From Rhodococcus sp. Z13 (GTDB lineage: Bacteria > Actinomycetota > Actinomycetes > Mycobacteriales > Mycobacteriaceae), in the NCBI RefSeq assembly GCF_025837095.1, contig NZ_CP107551.1, positions 3,962,668-4,026,667 of the forward strand: DNA of 64,000 bases, in the 5' to 3' direction. The position numbers and the translations under genes were made by a program. Position 1 is the stretch's first letter. Each line of letters begins with the position of its first letter. The notes beneath the pieces are model-generated. The model was not told where the DNA came from. It saw nothing but the letters and a program-made list of their open reading frames with translations, and did no database searches. Shown here one piece after another: positions 17,722 to 26,643 of this stretch.

Positions 17722-18153
17722 ATGCGGATTGCTGAAATTCTGCGAAACAAGGGCTCCACGGTGCGGACGGTGTCACCGGACACGAGCGTCTGCGAACTGA
17801 TCGGGGACTTCGCCCGTTTCAACATCGGCGCCATGGTGATCTGCGAGGGCGAGACCCTCGTCGGGATCGTCACCGAACGCGACATCGTGCGGGCCCTGCA
17901 CGAGCGCGGGCCGTCGATCCTCGCGACCGCGGTTCGCGACCTGATGTCCGGCACGGTGACGACCTGCCTGCCCACCGATTCGGTGGACAGCCTCGCCGAG
18001 ACCATGACGGAGCAGCGGATCCGGCACCTGCCGGTGATGTCCGACGGCCGCCTCGTGGGCATCGTCAGTATCGGCGACGTGGTCAAGAGCCGCATCGACG
18101 AGTTGCAGGCCGAGCGCGACCAGCTGGCGTCCTACATCCACGACGGCGGCTGA
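17722..18153 (+). CDS. CBS-domain pair protein
   Basis: A 143-residue protein made of two CBS domains (about residues 5-62 and 72-130). Typical pieces are IGAMVICEGETLVGIVTERDIVRAL and RIRHLPVMSDGRLVGIVSIGDVVKSRI, so it should fold as a Bateman module that binds adenine nucleotides or similar ligands. Stand-alone pairs usually sense energy charge for a partner protein; none is evident nearby. I prefer ATG 17722 (MRIAEIL); an in-frame ATG at 17692 would add ten residues outside the domain. It is convergent with the next gene. Confidence 0.85.
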   Translation: MRIAEILRNKGSTVRTVSPDTSVCELIGDFARFNIGAMVICEGETLVGIVTERDIVRALHERGPSILATAVRDLMSGTVTTCLPTDSVDSLAETMTEQRIRHLPVMSDGRLVGIVSIGDVVKSRIDELQAERDQLASYIHDGG

Positions 18154-18199
18154 GCCGCCCGGTGCCACGGCGGCCGAGCCGCCCGGTGTCACGGCGGCT
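18152..18199. repeat. 24-bp direct repeat (two copies)
   Basis: GAGCCGCCCGGTG(C/T)CACGGCGGC(C/T) is repeated at 18152 and 18176, beginning inside the CBS-gene stop codon. Each copy can fold through GCCGCC...GGCGGC and lies between convergent genes, so a terminator role is plausible. Confidence 0.7.
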
Positions 18200-18205
18200 G
18201 GACAG

Positions 18206-18574
18206 TCAGTCCTCGGGGCTGTCGGTACCGGTGGTGGGCCGGTCGAGGATGCTCACGCTCACCCCGTAGGGCAGGAACCGCACCGACCGGCGCGGATCGG
18301 TGTTGCCCTTGAGGGTGCGCAGGGCGTCGAGTTCGGTGGCGTACACCTGGTCGACGCGGGCGACCCCCTCGTCGTCGGTGGTGTGGACGACCCACACCCC
18401 GTCGCCGGTCTCGCCGGTGGTGGTCTCGGTCTTCGGCCGGGTGCGGGTGGGGGCCGCGGGGGCGTCGAGGAACGAGAAGATGCGGTCCTTGAGCTCGCGC
18501 AGTTCCTCACCGGCCTCGCGCACGATGCGGTCGATGTCCTCGGGGTCGAACCCGAACGGGTTGTTCTCCGCCAT
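18206..18574 (-). CDS. Conserved hypothetical protein
   Basis: A 122-residue soluble protein with no family that I recognise. It starts MAENNPFGFDPEDIDRIVREAGEELRELKDR, an acidic amphipathic helix, followed by a Pro/Thr linker and a compact segment GDGVWVVHTTDDEGVARVDQVYATELDALRTL that resembles small alpha/beta actinobacterial proteins. GGAGAAGAC precedes the ATG. No signal peptide or TM helix. It lies alone, convergent with the CBS gene and divergent from the aldehyde dehydrogenase. Confidence 0.65.
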   Translation of the reverse strand: MAENNPFGFDPEDIDRIVREAGEELRELKDRIFSFLDAPAAPTRTRPKTETTTGETGDGVWVVHTTDDEGVARVDQVYATELDALRTLKGNTDPRRSVRFLPYGVSVSILDRPTTGTDSPED

Positions 18575-18704
18575 GTCTTCTCCTGACCGTAGGCACCCTC
18601 CAGTGTGGGGACGGTGGGCGATTCGCGCCACCCGCGTGCCGGGTTCGGCCGATGGTGGGGCGAGGCGGCCGTCCCATGGCCCTGGTGACCCCCTGGCAAT
18701 AATT

Positions 18705-18718
18705 TGTAACGTGTTCTA
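18705..18718. promoter_or_regulatory. KstR-like operator
   Basis: TGTAACGTGTTCTA is, on the reverse strand, TAGAACACGTTACA, matching TNNAACNNGTTNNA, the palindrome described for KstR, the TetR repressor of sterol catabolism. It lies 42 bases before the aldehyde dehydrogenase start, where a repressor would block transcription. Confidence 0.65.
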
Positions 18719-18759
18719 GTGTTCGGGGTCACACGAGCACAGCCAGGTGAGGAATCGAC

Positions 18760-20208
18760 ATGACCGACTACGACAAGTTGTTCATCGGCGGCCGCTGGGT
18801 GGCACCGTCGACCGACGAGAGGCTCGAGGTCTTCTCCCCCGCCACGGAGGAACGCGTCGGCTCCGTGCCCGTCGCAGGCCCGAAGGACATCGACGCCGCG
18901 ATCGCCGCGGCCCGCACCGCGTTCGACGAAGGACCGTGGTCGCGCACCACCCCGGCCGAGCGTGCCCAGATCCTCGGCAAGGCGGTCGCCCTCATCGAGG
19001 AGCGTCGCGCCGAGATCGCCGCCCTGCTCACCGCCGAGATGGGTCAGCCGCCCGCCTCGGTGGAGATGATGCAGCTGACCTCCGGGCTGGCGACCCTGAA
19101 CTACTATGCGGGCCTCGGCGATTCGTTCCCCTGGGTCGAGGAGCGCACCGGCACCTTCGGCCGCACCCGCGTCACCCGCGAACCCGTCGGCGTGGTCGCC
19201 GCGGTCATCGCGTGGAACGTGCCGTTCTTCCTGATGATCAACAAGCTCGGTCCCGCCCTGCTCGCCGGCTGCACCGTGGTGCTCAAGCCGGCCCCCGAGA
19301 CCCCGCTGACGACGAACCTGCTCGCCGAGATCTTCACGGAGGCAGGGCTTCCCGAGGGCGTTCTCTCCCTCGTTCCGGGCGGCGCCGAGACCGGCGAGTA
19401 CCTGGTCTCCCATCCCGACATCGACAAGATCACCTTCACCGGGTCGACGGCCGTGGGCCGCCGCATCGGCGAGATCGCCGCCCGCGGCCTCAAGCGCTGC
19501 TCGCTCGAGCTCGGCGGCAAGTCCGCGGCGATCGTCCTCGAGGACGCCGATCTCGACTCGACCATCACGATGCTGGTGATGTCCGGCCTGATGAACACCG
19601 GCCAGGCCTGCGTCGGGCAGACCCGCGTGCTCGCACCGCGATCGCGCTACGACGAGGTGGTCGAGAAGATGGTCGCCACCGCCGCGTTCTTCCCCGTCGG
19701 CCTGCCCGACACCGAGGGCGCCCAGCTCGGCCCGCTGATCTCGGAGAAGCAGCGCGAGCGGGTCGAGGCCTACATCGCCAAGGGCAAGGAGGAGGGCGCG
19801 CGCCTCGTGCTCGGCGGCGGTCGTCCGGCGGGCATCGAGACCGGCTACTACGTCGAACCGACGATCTTCGCCGACGTCGACAACTCGATGACCATCGCCC
19901 GCGAGGAGATCTTCGGGCCCGTCATCTGCGTCATCCCCTACGACAGCGTCGACGAGGCGATCAAGATCGCCAACGACTCCGACTACGGCCTCGCCGGCTC
20001 GGTGTACACCACCGACGTCGAGAAGGGCCTTGAGGTGGCGTCGCGCGTGCGTACCGGCACCTACGGGATCAACTGGTACGCCTTCGATCCCGGTTCGCCG
20101 TTCGGCGGCTACAAGAACTCCGGCATCGGACGCGAGAACGGCCCCGAGGGCGTCGAGGCGTACTGCGAGACCAAGTCGGTGCTGTACCCGCTCGGCTACG
20201 AGGGCTGA
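18760..20208 (+). CDS. NAD(P)-dependent aldehyde dehydrogenase
   Basis: A 482-residue ALDH. The catalytic Cys is residue 284 in TGQACVGQTRV and the general-base Glu is residue 250 in LELGGKSA, 34 residues apart as expected. ITFTGSTAVGRRI is the nucleotide-binding turn, and EIFGPVICVIPYD follows. It oxidises an aldehyde to a carboxylate. From memory the M. tuberculosis homologue Rv0223c belongs to the KstR regulon; here a KstR-like box precedes the gene, so a role in sterol side-chain or related lipid catabolism is plausible. A long terminator hairpin follows. Confidence 0.9.
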   Translation: MTDYDKLFIGGRWVAPSTDERLEVFSPATEERVGSVPVAGPKDIDAAIAAARTAFDEGPWSRTTPAERAQILGKAVALIEERRAEIAALLTAEMGQPPASVEMMQLTSGLATLNYYAGLGDSFPWVEERTGTFGRTRVTREPVGVVAAVIAWNVPFFLMINKLGPALLAGCTVVLKPAPETPLTTNLLAEIFTEAGLPEGVLSLVPGGAETGEYLVSHPDIDKITFTGSTAVGRRIGEIAARGLKRCSLELGGKSAAIVLEDADLDSTITMLVMSGLMNTGQACVGQTRVLAPRSRYDEVVEKMVATAAFFPVGLPDTEGAQLGPLISEKQRERVEAYIAKGKEEGARLVLGGGRPAGIETGYYVEPTIFADVDNSMTIAREEIFGPVICVIPYDSVDEAIKIANDSDYGLAGSVYTTDVEKGLEVASRVRTGTYGINWYAFDPGSPFGGYKNSGIGRENGPEGVEAYCETKSVLYPLGYEG

Positions 20209-20220
20209 CATACGGAAACA

Positions 20221-20270
20221 GGGGGAGGATATGTGCGTTCTCGCCGGAGAATTCGCACATGTCCTCCCCC
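20221..20270. terminator. Strong bidirectional terminator hairpin
   Basis: GGGGGAGGATATGTGCG at 20221 pairs with CGCACATGTCCTCCCCC ending at 20270, extended by TTCTC/GAGAA across a CGCCG loop. It sits between the convergent aldehyde dehydrogenase and cysE genes. Confidence 0.85.
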
Positions 20271-20295
20271 TACTCGTGTCCGGAGGGACGCGACC

Positions 20296-20874
20296 TCAGA
20301 TGTACATCGCGGGATCGATGTAGGTCGTCGGGTCGACCAGCGGTTCGTGCTTCTTGCGCGGCCGCACCGTCGCCGGGATCCCCGTGGCGATCGAGTCCGG
20401 CGGCACGTCGTGGGTGACCACCGCGTTGGCGCCGATCGCGCTGTCGTCGCCGATCACCACCGGGCCGAGGACCTTCGCCCCCGCCCCGACGGTGACCCGG
20501 TTGCCCAGCGTCGGATGACGCTTCTCCTTCGCCAGCGACCGGCCGCCGAGCGTGACGCCGTGGTAGAGCATCACGTCGTCGCCGATCTCCGCCGTCTCAC
20601 CGATGACGACACCCATGCCGTGATCGATGAAGAAACGCCGGCCGATGGTCGCGCCGGGGTGGATCTCGATGCCGGTGAGGAACCGCGTGAACTGCGCGAG
20701 AATCCGCGCCGGTCCCTTCAGGGCGGGCACCTGCCACATCCGGTGCGCGATGCGATGCGACCAGATCGCGTGTAGCCCCGAGTAGACGATGGCGTTCTCC
20801 GCGTCGCTGCGCGCGGCCGGATCGTGGCCGCGCGCCGACTGCAGATCCTCCCGGAGGGTTTGCAGGATACCCAC
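20296..20874 (-). CDS. cysE: Serine O-acetyltransferase
   Basis: A 192-residue short-form CysE. It begins GTG at 20874, eight bases after the cysK stop, so the two are co-transcribed and probably coupled. An N-terminal helical region (residues 1-65) is followed by a left-handed beta-helix of hexapeptide repeats: [31 protein letters not shown], with the catalytic Asp-His pair, then [18 protein letters not shown]. It makes O-acetylserine from serine and acetyl-CoA, which CysK turns into cysteine. The N-terminus lacks the long extension of E. coli CysE. Confidence 0.92.
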   Translation of the reverse strand: MGILQTLREDLQSARGHDPAARSDAENAIVYSGLHAIWSHRIAHRMWQVPALKGPARILAQFTRFLTGIEIHPGATIGRRFFIDHGMGVVIGETAEIGDDVMLYHGVTLGGRSLAKEKRHPTLGNRVTVGAGAKVLGPVVIGDDSAIGANAVVTHDVPPDSIATGIPATVRPRKKHEPLVDPTTYIDPAMYI

Positions 20875-20882
20875 GACGACGA

Positions 20883-21818
20883 TCAGTCCCGGATGTGCTC
20901 GAAGAGCGGGGTGGAGATGTAGCGCTCGCCGAAGTCCGGCACCACCACGACGATCAGCTTGCCGGCGTTCTCCGGGCGCTTGGCGAGCTCGAGGGCGGCC
21001 CACACGTTCGCGCCGGCCGAGATGCCGCCGAGGATGCCCTCGTCGGTGCCGAGAGCGCGGGAGGTCTGGATGGCATCGTCGAACTTGACGTCGATGATCT
21101 CGTCGTAGATCTCGCGGTCGAGCACCTCGGGCACGAAGTTCGCGCCGATGCCCTGGATCTTGTGCGGGCCGGGCTCGCCACCGTTGAGGATCGGCGAGTC
21201 GGCGGGCTCGACACCGACGATCTTCACGTCGGGCTTGCGGGACTTGAGGGTGCGGCCGACACCGGTGAGAGTGCCGCCCGTACCGATGCCCGCGACGAAG
21301 ATGTCGACGGCACCGTCGGTGTCGTTCCAGACCTCTTCACCGGTGGTGCGCTCGTGGATCTCCGGGTTGGCCGGGTTGCCGAACTGGCGGGCGAGGATCG
21401 CGTTCTCGGTGTTCGCGACGATCTCCTCGGCCTTCGCGACGGCGCCCTTCATGCCCTCGGAGCCGGGGGTCAGGACGATCTCGGCGCCGTAGGCGCGGAG
21501 CATGACGCGACGCTCGGTGGACATGGTCTCGGGCATCGTGAGGATGACCTTGTAGCCGCGCGCGGCGCCGACCATGGCCAGGGCGATACCGGTGTTGCCG
21601 GAGGTGCCCTCGACGATCGTGCCGCCGGGCTTCAGCTCACCGGACTTCTCGGCGGCGTCGATGATCGCGACACCGATGCGGTCCTTGACGCTGTTGGCCG
21701 GGTTGTAGAACTCGAGCTTCGCGGCGACGGTGGCGCCGGCGCCCTCGGTCAGACGGTTGAGCTTGACGAGCGGGGTGCGCCCGACCAGCTCGGTGACGTT
21801 GTTGTAGATACCGCTCAT
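20883..21818 (-). CDS. cysK: Cysteine synthase (O-acetylserine sulfhydrylase)
   Basis: A 311-residue PLP enzyme with AGGAGG ten bases before the ATG. The cofactor Lys is residue 45 in [20 protein letters not shown] binds the substrate carboxylate, and [18 protein letters not shown] is the glycine-rich phosphate loop. It condenses O-acetylserine with sulfide to give cysteine. The operon order is cysK-cysE. A perfect 12-base palindrome lies about 100 bases upstream. Another sulfur-linked locus (54.0-58.5 kb) is in the same window but not contiguous. Confidence 0.95.
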   Translation of the reverse strand: MSGIYNNVTELVGRTPLVKLNRLTEGAGATVAAKLEFYNPANSVKDRIGVAIIDAAEKSGELKPGGTIVEGTSGNTGIALAMVGAARGYKVILTMPETMSTERRVMLRAYGAEIVLTPGSEGMKGAVAKAEEIVANTENAILARQFGNPANPEIHERTTGEEVWNDTDGAVDIFVAGIGTGGTLTGVGRTLKSRKPDVKIVGVEPADSPILNGGEPGPHKIQGIGANFVPEVLDREIYDEIIDVKFDDAIQTSRALGTDEGILGGISAGANVWAALELAKRPENAGKLIVVVVPDFGERYISTPLFEHIRD

Positions 21819-21921
21819 ATGGGCCGATCCTCCTTGCGGTCGTAGCGACCGAGTCGTGTTCGTCACTCCATTGCACCATTCGACGCAGCGCTGCCTGTAG
21901 TCGGGGAGCGACGCAGAACGT

Positions 21922-21933
21922 ATACGCGCGTAT
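21922..21933. promoter_or_regulatory. Perfect palindrome upstream of cysK
   Basis: ATACGCGCGTAT is fully self-complementary and extends imperfectly (GTATACGCGCGTATGC). It lies about 104 bases before the cysK start and could be an operator or part of the promoter. The binding protein is unknown. Confidence 0.35.
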
Positions 21934-22017
21934 GCATCACGTTCGCAACGCGGCACGAACGTGCATCCGGAGCCTGGGTGGACAACACCGGCGAAGGCCG
22001 CGATGTTCCCCGGCCGG

Positions 22018-23931
22018 TCAGGGCGTGACGGGAGCGGCAGCCCCGACGAACACCACCATCTCGTACCCACCGGGATTGGTCTGGATGGGAACTTCCTTCC
22101 AGTTGTTCGCCACCCACACGTTCCCGGCCTGGTCGATCGCGATGCCGGTGTTGCGGACGAGACCGTCGAATCCGTAGCCGGTACCGTCCGGGGAGATCGC
22201 GGCGCCCGTCGTGGTGCCGGGACGGCACCCCGCTGACCGGCTCCCGCAGAACTCGGAGACGCCCCGGCCCGCGAAGTTCGCCACCCACACGTTGTCGTCG
22301 CCGTCGACGACCACGCCCCACGGCACCCACAGGCCACCACCGGTGAGCGGCACCGGCGTGAGATCCGGGGCGATCAGCGTGAGCGCACCGTCGAGGGTGG
22401 GGGTCAGCGCCGGGTCGGGGCAGGGGATGCCGATGACTCGCGAGTTCGCGACCCACGCCGCGCCGGTGGAGTCGACCGCGACCCCGAGGGGTTTCTCGAG
22501 GCCGGCCCCACCGATCGCCGGTCCGATCGGGTTCCCCGCGGCGTCGAGCACGGCGACGGTGTCGCTGCCGTTGCCGGTGACGAACACCCGGCCGTCGGCA
22601 CCCTCGGCCAGCCCGAAAGGCTTCGTCACGCCGAGACCGGTGAGGTTGCGGGCGGCGGCGGGGTCGCCACCGGGATGGATCGTCACGCTGTCGTTGCCGC
22701 AGTTGGCGACCCAGATGTCGCCGCTGCTGTGCACGATGAGGCCCTGCGGCCAGGAGATCCCGCCCTCGGTGAACCCGGTGTCCGGGGAGATCGGCCGCCC
22801 GTCCGCGGTGAACACCGACAGGCTGTTGTGCGGGGGTTGCCGGTCGTCCGGGCAGCCGGGCGGCGGGGCCGCGAACCCGAAGTTCGCCACCCACACGTTG
22901 CCGTCCCGATCGATGTCGATGCCGAAGCCCGCCCCGCTCAACCCGCCGCCGGTGTAGGGCGAGCCCGGGTGGAACTCGCCGGTGGGGGTGAGCCGGATCA
23001 GGTTCTGCGCACCGCACACGGGGGTGTCGGTGCCGGGCGCGTACTCGTAGTTGTTGGTCACCCAGATGTTGCCGCCGCGGTCGACGGCCATGTTGCCGGG
23101 ACCGTCCATCGACCTTCCGTCGCCCACGAAACGCAGCGCGAGCGTCCAGGCGCTCGGCGGCAGGGCCCGGTCGGGGACAATCGGCGACGGCCCCTCCTTC
23201 GACAAGGCGAACAGTTCGGGGACGTTCTGCCAGGGATGACGGGCGATGTTCACCACGGCCTGCCAGGTGTCCGACGCCGGGGCCCCGCCGGGTGTGCCGG
23301 CGAGAGGCAGCAGCCGGTCGCACACCGGTTGCGAGACCGCGCAGTTGGCGACCAGGTCGGCGAGGGACCCGAAGGTGCTCAGGGCTTCGGTGTCCGGCCC
23401 GTTGGGTGAGCTCGCGAGGACGGGCGCGATGTCGCCGGTGACGGGGTCGGCGAGGTTGTGGGCCATGCGCGCCGCGTTCTGCAGGCCGGGTGCGGTACCC
23501 CCGATCGAGCCTGCCTCGGTGAACTGCGCCAGCGCGTACCCGGCGGCCACGGTGGTCCGCTCGTCGAGGACGACGTCCGGCGGCGCGCTCCCCACCCCGA
23601 CGACCCCGGCGAGCACCAGCGGCGATCCCGGTCTGCCGGCCACCGCGTAGACCACCGACGACGCGGGTTGCGGCGGGTACTCGATGCCGAGTTCCCCGGA
23701 GGGCCCGGAGGTCGCACGGCCGAGCAGCGACGGACCGTCGGCCGAGGTCGCGAACAGCGAGACCTCGAGGCCCGCCACCGGGAGGTCCGCGGCGAGGACC
23801 CGTCCCGCGAGGTGTTCTCCGCCCTGCGCGGTGGCGGGCGCGGCCAGGAGCGCCCCGGCCAGCACCGTCGCTCCCACCAGACCCGCGTATCTGTGCCCGA
23901 TCCCGTGTCCGATCCGACCCGAACCACGCAC
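22018..23931 (-). CDS. Secreted NHL/SMP-30-like beta-propeller protein
   Basis: A 637-residue exported protein. The GTG start is preceded by GAGAGGAC. The signal peptide [24 protein letters not shown] ends near residue 37. A small beta domain follows (about 38-130, [20 protein letters not shown]), then a helical stretch, then a C-terminal propeller of about six NHL-like blades marked by repeats of (N/D)(V/I)[46 protein letters not shown] and VWVANNWK. Scattered paired Cys suggest disulfides. Such propellers bind ligands or act as lactonases, but I see no metal triad clearly, so no enzymatic function is assigned. It is a single gene between cysK and pckG. Confidence 0.78.
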   Translation of the reverse strand: MRGSGRIGHGIGHRYAGLVGATVLAGALLAAPATAQGGEHLAGRVLAADLPVAGLEVSLFATSADGPSLLGRATSGPSGELGIEYPPQPASSVVYAVAGRPGSPLVLAGVVGVGSAPPDVVLDERTTVAAGYALAQFTEAGSIGGTAPGLQNAARMAHNLADPVTGDIAPVLASSPNGPDTEALSTFGSLADLVANCAVSQPVCDRLLPLAGTPGGAPASDTWQAVVNIARHPWQNVPELFALSKEGPSPIVPDRALPPSAWTLALRFVGDGRSMDGPGNMAVDRGGNIWVTNNYEYAPGTDTPVCGAQNLIRLTPTGEFHPGSPYTGGGLSGAGFGIDIDRDGNVWVANFGFAAPPPGCPDDRQPPHNSLSVFTADGRPISPDTGFTEGGISWPQGLIVHSSGDIWVANCGNDSVTIHPGGDPAAARNLTGLGVTKPFGLAEGADGRVFVTGNGSDTVAVLDAAGNPIGPAIGGAGLEKPLGVAVDSTGAAWVANSRVIGIPCPDPALTPTLDGALTLIAPDLTPVPLTGGGLWVPWGVVVDGDDNVWVANFAGRGVSEFCGSRSAGCRPGTTTGAAISPDGTGYGFDGLVRNTGIAIDQAGNVWVANNWKEVPIQTNPGGYEMVVFVGAAAPVTP

Positions 23932-24061
23932 GAGACGTCCTCTCGCCAGGTGTGAGTGGTGGCAATGCGCCGCCGAACTGCGACTACGGGGTCAGCGTGA
24001 CACAGCCGCCCGGCCGGAGGCGGGCGATCGGCGGCTTTTCACCCGAAGGGGGCACGGACGG

Positions 24062-24098
24062 CGAATGCCGCCCCCGGTGGAACCGGAGGCGGCATTCG
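24062..24098 (-). terminator. Terminator of pckG
   Basis: CGAATGCCGCC (24062-24072) pairs perfectly with 24088-24098; the inner CCGG...CCGG extends the stem. It lies 17 bases beyond the pckG stop. Confidence 0.8.
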
Positions 24099-24114
24099 TC
24101 GATACGTTCGGGAC

Positions 24115-25947
24115 TCAGCCGAGGCGCTGCTTCAGGGCCTCGAACTCGTCGCGGATGCCCGAGGGCACCTTCTCACCGAGGAACTCGAGCCACTCGGCGA
24201 TGCCGTCGATCTCAGCCTTCCACTCCTCGGCGTCGACCTTCAGAGCCTCGTCGACGTCGGCGGGGTCGACGTCGAGACCATCGAGCGTGAGGTCGGAGGA
24301 CGTCGGGACGAAGCCGATCGGCGTGGACTGCGCGCCGGCCTTGCCCTCGATGCGGTCGACGATCCACTTGAGCACGCGGGAGTTCTCGCCGAAGCCCGGC
24401 CACAGGAAGCGGCCGTCCTCACCACGACGGAACCAGTTCACGTAGAAGATCTTCGGGAGCTTGGTCTCGTCGGCGTTCTTGCCGAGCGTGATCCAGTGGG
24501 CCAGGTAGTCGCCGGCGTTGTAGCCGAGGAACGGCAGCATGGCCATCGGGTCGCGGCGGACGTTGCCCACCTTGCCCTCGGCGGCGGCGGTCTGCTCGGA
24601 CGACAGGGTCGCGCCGAGGAAGGTGCCGTGCTGCCAGTCGAAGGACTGGCTGACCAGCGGAACCGTGGTCTTGCGGCGGCCACCGAACAGGATCGCCGAG
24701 ATCGGCACACCCTGCGGGTCGTCCCACTCGGGGGCGAGGATCGGGCACTGCGACATCGGAGTGCAGTAACGCGAGTTCGGGTGGGCGGCGTTGGTGCCGG
24801 ACTCGGGGGTCCAGTCGTTGCCCAGCCAGTCGGTGAGGTGCGCCGGCGTCTCGCCGCCGATGCCCTCCCACCAGATGTCACCGTCGTCGGTCTTCGCGAC
24901 GTTGGTGTAGATGGTGTTGCCGGCCTCGATGGTCGCCATCGCGTTCGGGTTCGAATCGGCGCTGGTGCCCGGGGCGACACCGAAGAAACCGAACTCGGGG
25001 TTGACGGCGTAGAGGCGGCCGTCCTCACCGAAGCGCATCCAGGCGATGTCGTCGCCGAGGGTCTCGGCACGCCAGCCCGGGATGGTCGGCTGGATCATCG
25101 CGAGGTTGGTCTTGCCACAGGCCGACGGGAACGCCGCGGCGATGTAGTAGGCCTTGTTCTCGGGCGAGATCAGCTTGAGGATGAGCATGTGCTCGGCCAG
25201 CCAGCCCTCGTCGTGGGCCATGGCCGACGCGATGCGCAGCGAGTAGCACTTCTTGCCGAGCAGCGCGTTGCCGCCGTAGCCGGAGCCGTAGCTCCAGATC
25301 TCACGGGTCTCGGGGAAGTGGGTGATGTACTTGGTCTCGCTGCACGGCCACGGCACGTCCTGCTGGCCGGGCTCGAGCGGCGCGCCGACCGAGTGCAGCG
25401 CCTTGACGAACGGACGATCGGTGCCGAGCTTCTCGAGAGCGGCGGTGCCCATGCGGGTCATGATGCGCATGGAGACGACGACGTACTCGGAGTCGGTCAG
25501 CTCGACGCCGAGCTTCGGGTCGTCCGCACCGAGCGGGCCCATGCAGAACGGCACCACGTACATGGTGCGTCCGCGCATGCTGCCCCGGTACAGCTCGGTC
25601 ATGGTCGCGCGCATCTCGTCGGGATCGACCCAGTTGTTGGTCGGGCCGGCGTCGATCTCGTTCTTCGAACAGATGAAGGTGCGCGACTCGACACGGGCGA
25701 CGTCCGACGGATCGGAGCTCGCGAGGAAGGAGTTGGGCTTCTTCTCGTCGTTGAGACGGACGAAGGTGCCGGCTTCCACCAGCTGAGAGGTCAGACGATC
25801 CCATTCCTCGTCGGACCCGTCGGCCCATACGACGCGATCGGGCTGCGTGAGCTCGGCAATCTCCTGGACCCAGGCAAGCAGCTCGGCATGCTGGGTCGGA
25901 GGCTTGTCGTCGGTACCGTTCAAACCGGGAATGGTCGCTGAGGTCAT
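24115..25947 (-). CDS. pckG: Phosphoenolpyruvate carboxykinase (GTP)
   Basis: A 610-residue GTP-type PEPCK, the normal length for the family. The P-loop is [16 protein letters not shown] near residue 270, containing the reactive Cys of GTP-dependent enzymes. FCMGPLG and [17 protein letters not shown] form the substrate region, and AEVTDSEYVV-like [19 protein letters not shown] carries the metal/substrate residues. It converts oxaloacetate to PEP for gluconeogenesis, needed when growing on fatty acids or sterols. The ATG at 25947 has CAGGAGAG upstream. In M. tuberculosis pckA (Rv0211) is likewise near trmB and mmpL3 (from memory). Confidence 0.95.
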   Translation of the reverse strand: MTSATIPGLNGTDDKPPTQHAELLAWVQEIAELTQPDRVVWADGSDEEWDRLTSQLVEAGTFVRLNDEKKPNSFLASSDPSDVARVESRTFICSKNEIDAGPTNNWVDPDEMRATMTELYRGSMRGRTMYVVPFCMGPLGADDPKLGVELTDSEYVVVSMRIMTRMGTAALEKLGTDRPFVKALHSVGAPLEPGQQDVPWPCSETKYITHFPETREIWSYGSGYGGNALLGKKCYSLRIASAMAHDEGWLAEHMLILKLISPENKAYYIAAAFPSACGKTNLAMIQPTIPGWRAETLGDDIAWMRFGEDGRLYAVNPEFGFFGVAPGTSADSNPNAMATIEAGNTIYTNVAKTDDGDIWWEGIGGETPAHLTDWLGNDWTPESGTNAAHPNSRYCTPMSQCPILAPEWDDPQGVPISAILFGGRRKTTVPLVSQSFDWQHGTFLGATLSSEQTAAAEGKVGNVRRDPMAMLPFLGYNAGDYLAHWITLGKNADETKLPKIFYVNWFRRGEDGRFLWPGFGENSRVLKWIVDRIEGKAGAQSTPIGFVPTSSDLTLDGLDVDPADVDEALKVDAEEWKAEIDGIAEWLEFLGEKVPSGIRDEFEALKQRLG

Positions 25948-26226
25948 CAAACTCTCCTGGGGTGTGCCCGGAACCGGATCCTGCCGCCGAACTGCACCTT
26001 TGCGGGTACGAACACGGGGCTGAACCCGGGCTTGCCCCTCTCGGCAGGGGTACCACCCGCTTCGTCGTGGCCGGACGGCGTAAGCGGGCGCCGGATCTCC
26101 TGTTTCTAGAGGTTAACGGTGGAAGACGGCCCGGTAGCACTCGGGGGCCGGTCGGAAATGTCACAGAAACGATTCAGAGACGTGCAGAATACTCGTCCTC
26201 CCCCTTCCCGCACAGCCGGAGATGGA
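25948..26226. other. Intergenic region upstream of pckG
   Basis: A 279-base stretch without a convincing ORF. It should hold the pckG promoter and the 3' end of the small downstream-facing gene at 26227. A short hairpin CCCCTCTCGGCAGGGG (about 26036-26051) is visible, and TAACCT/TAGAAA-like hexamers occur on the minus strand near 26107-26120. I could not define one promoter. Confidence 0.4.
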
Positions 26227-26604
26227 TCACTTCGACCCGTCCACGTGATCTACGTCGAATTCCAGGCTACCTGCGTCAAGGCGGGTCCAGCGACCCTCTC
26301 CGTCGAGGCCGCGGACGAACTCCCATACCCCGTATCGGCCGTCGTCGGCGAGCACCGACAGCCGGTCGGCGTGTCCGTCGAGGTCGGTGTCGGTCGCGAC
26401 CGCGAGGGCCTCCTCGTCCCAGCCTGGGCCGGCGCCGGTGGTGTCGCCGAGCACGACGGTCTCCGCGACACCGTCGCCGTCGAGATCGGTGGACGCCTCG
26501 AGGCCGTCGGCCCAGGCCGCCACCGCCGCCGGATCCCAGATCGAGGCCCCGAACGGCTCCTCCGGCCCGGTCGGCAGGTCGCCGGTGTTCGCGAGTTCGG
26601 CCAT
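26227..26604 (-). CDS. Small acidic protein with Asp-rich calcium-loop-like repeats (DUF6802-like)
   Basis: A 125-residue acidic protein with GGGAGGGGG before the ATG and no signal peptide. It has two copies of a loop resembling EF-hand/dockerin or FG-GAP calcium sites: STDLDGDGVAETVVLGD (about residue 38) and DTDLDGHADRLSVLADDG (about residue 72). They end in hydrophobic strands, so a small VCBS/FG-GAP-like unit is plausible. It probably belongs to the actinobacterial DUF6802 group. It lies 40 bases after the P-loop pair on the same strand. Confidence 0.65.
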   Translation of the reverse strand: MAELANTGDLPTGPEEPFGASIWDPAAVAAWADGLEASTDLDGDGVAETVVLGDTTGAGPGWDEEALAVATDTDLDGHADRLSVLADDGRYGVWEFVRGLDGEGRWTRLDAGSLEFDVDHVDGSK

Positions 26605-26643
26605 CGTCGTCCCCCTCCCCGCCCGGTCCCCTGCCGGGTCGTC

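Noticed and set aside
20296-21003. Longer CysE starting at 21003
   Set aside because: The extra N-terminal codons lie inside cysK and encode Arg-rich nonsense; GTG 20874 begins right at the conserved CysE helix.
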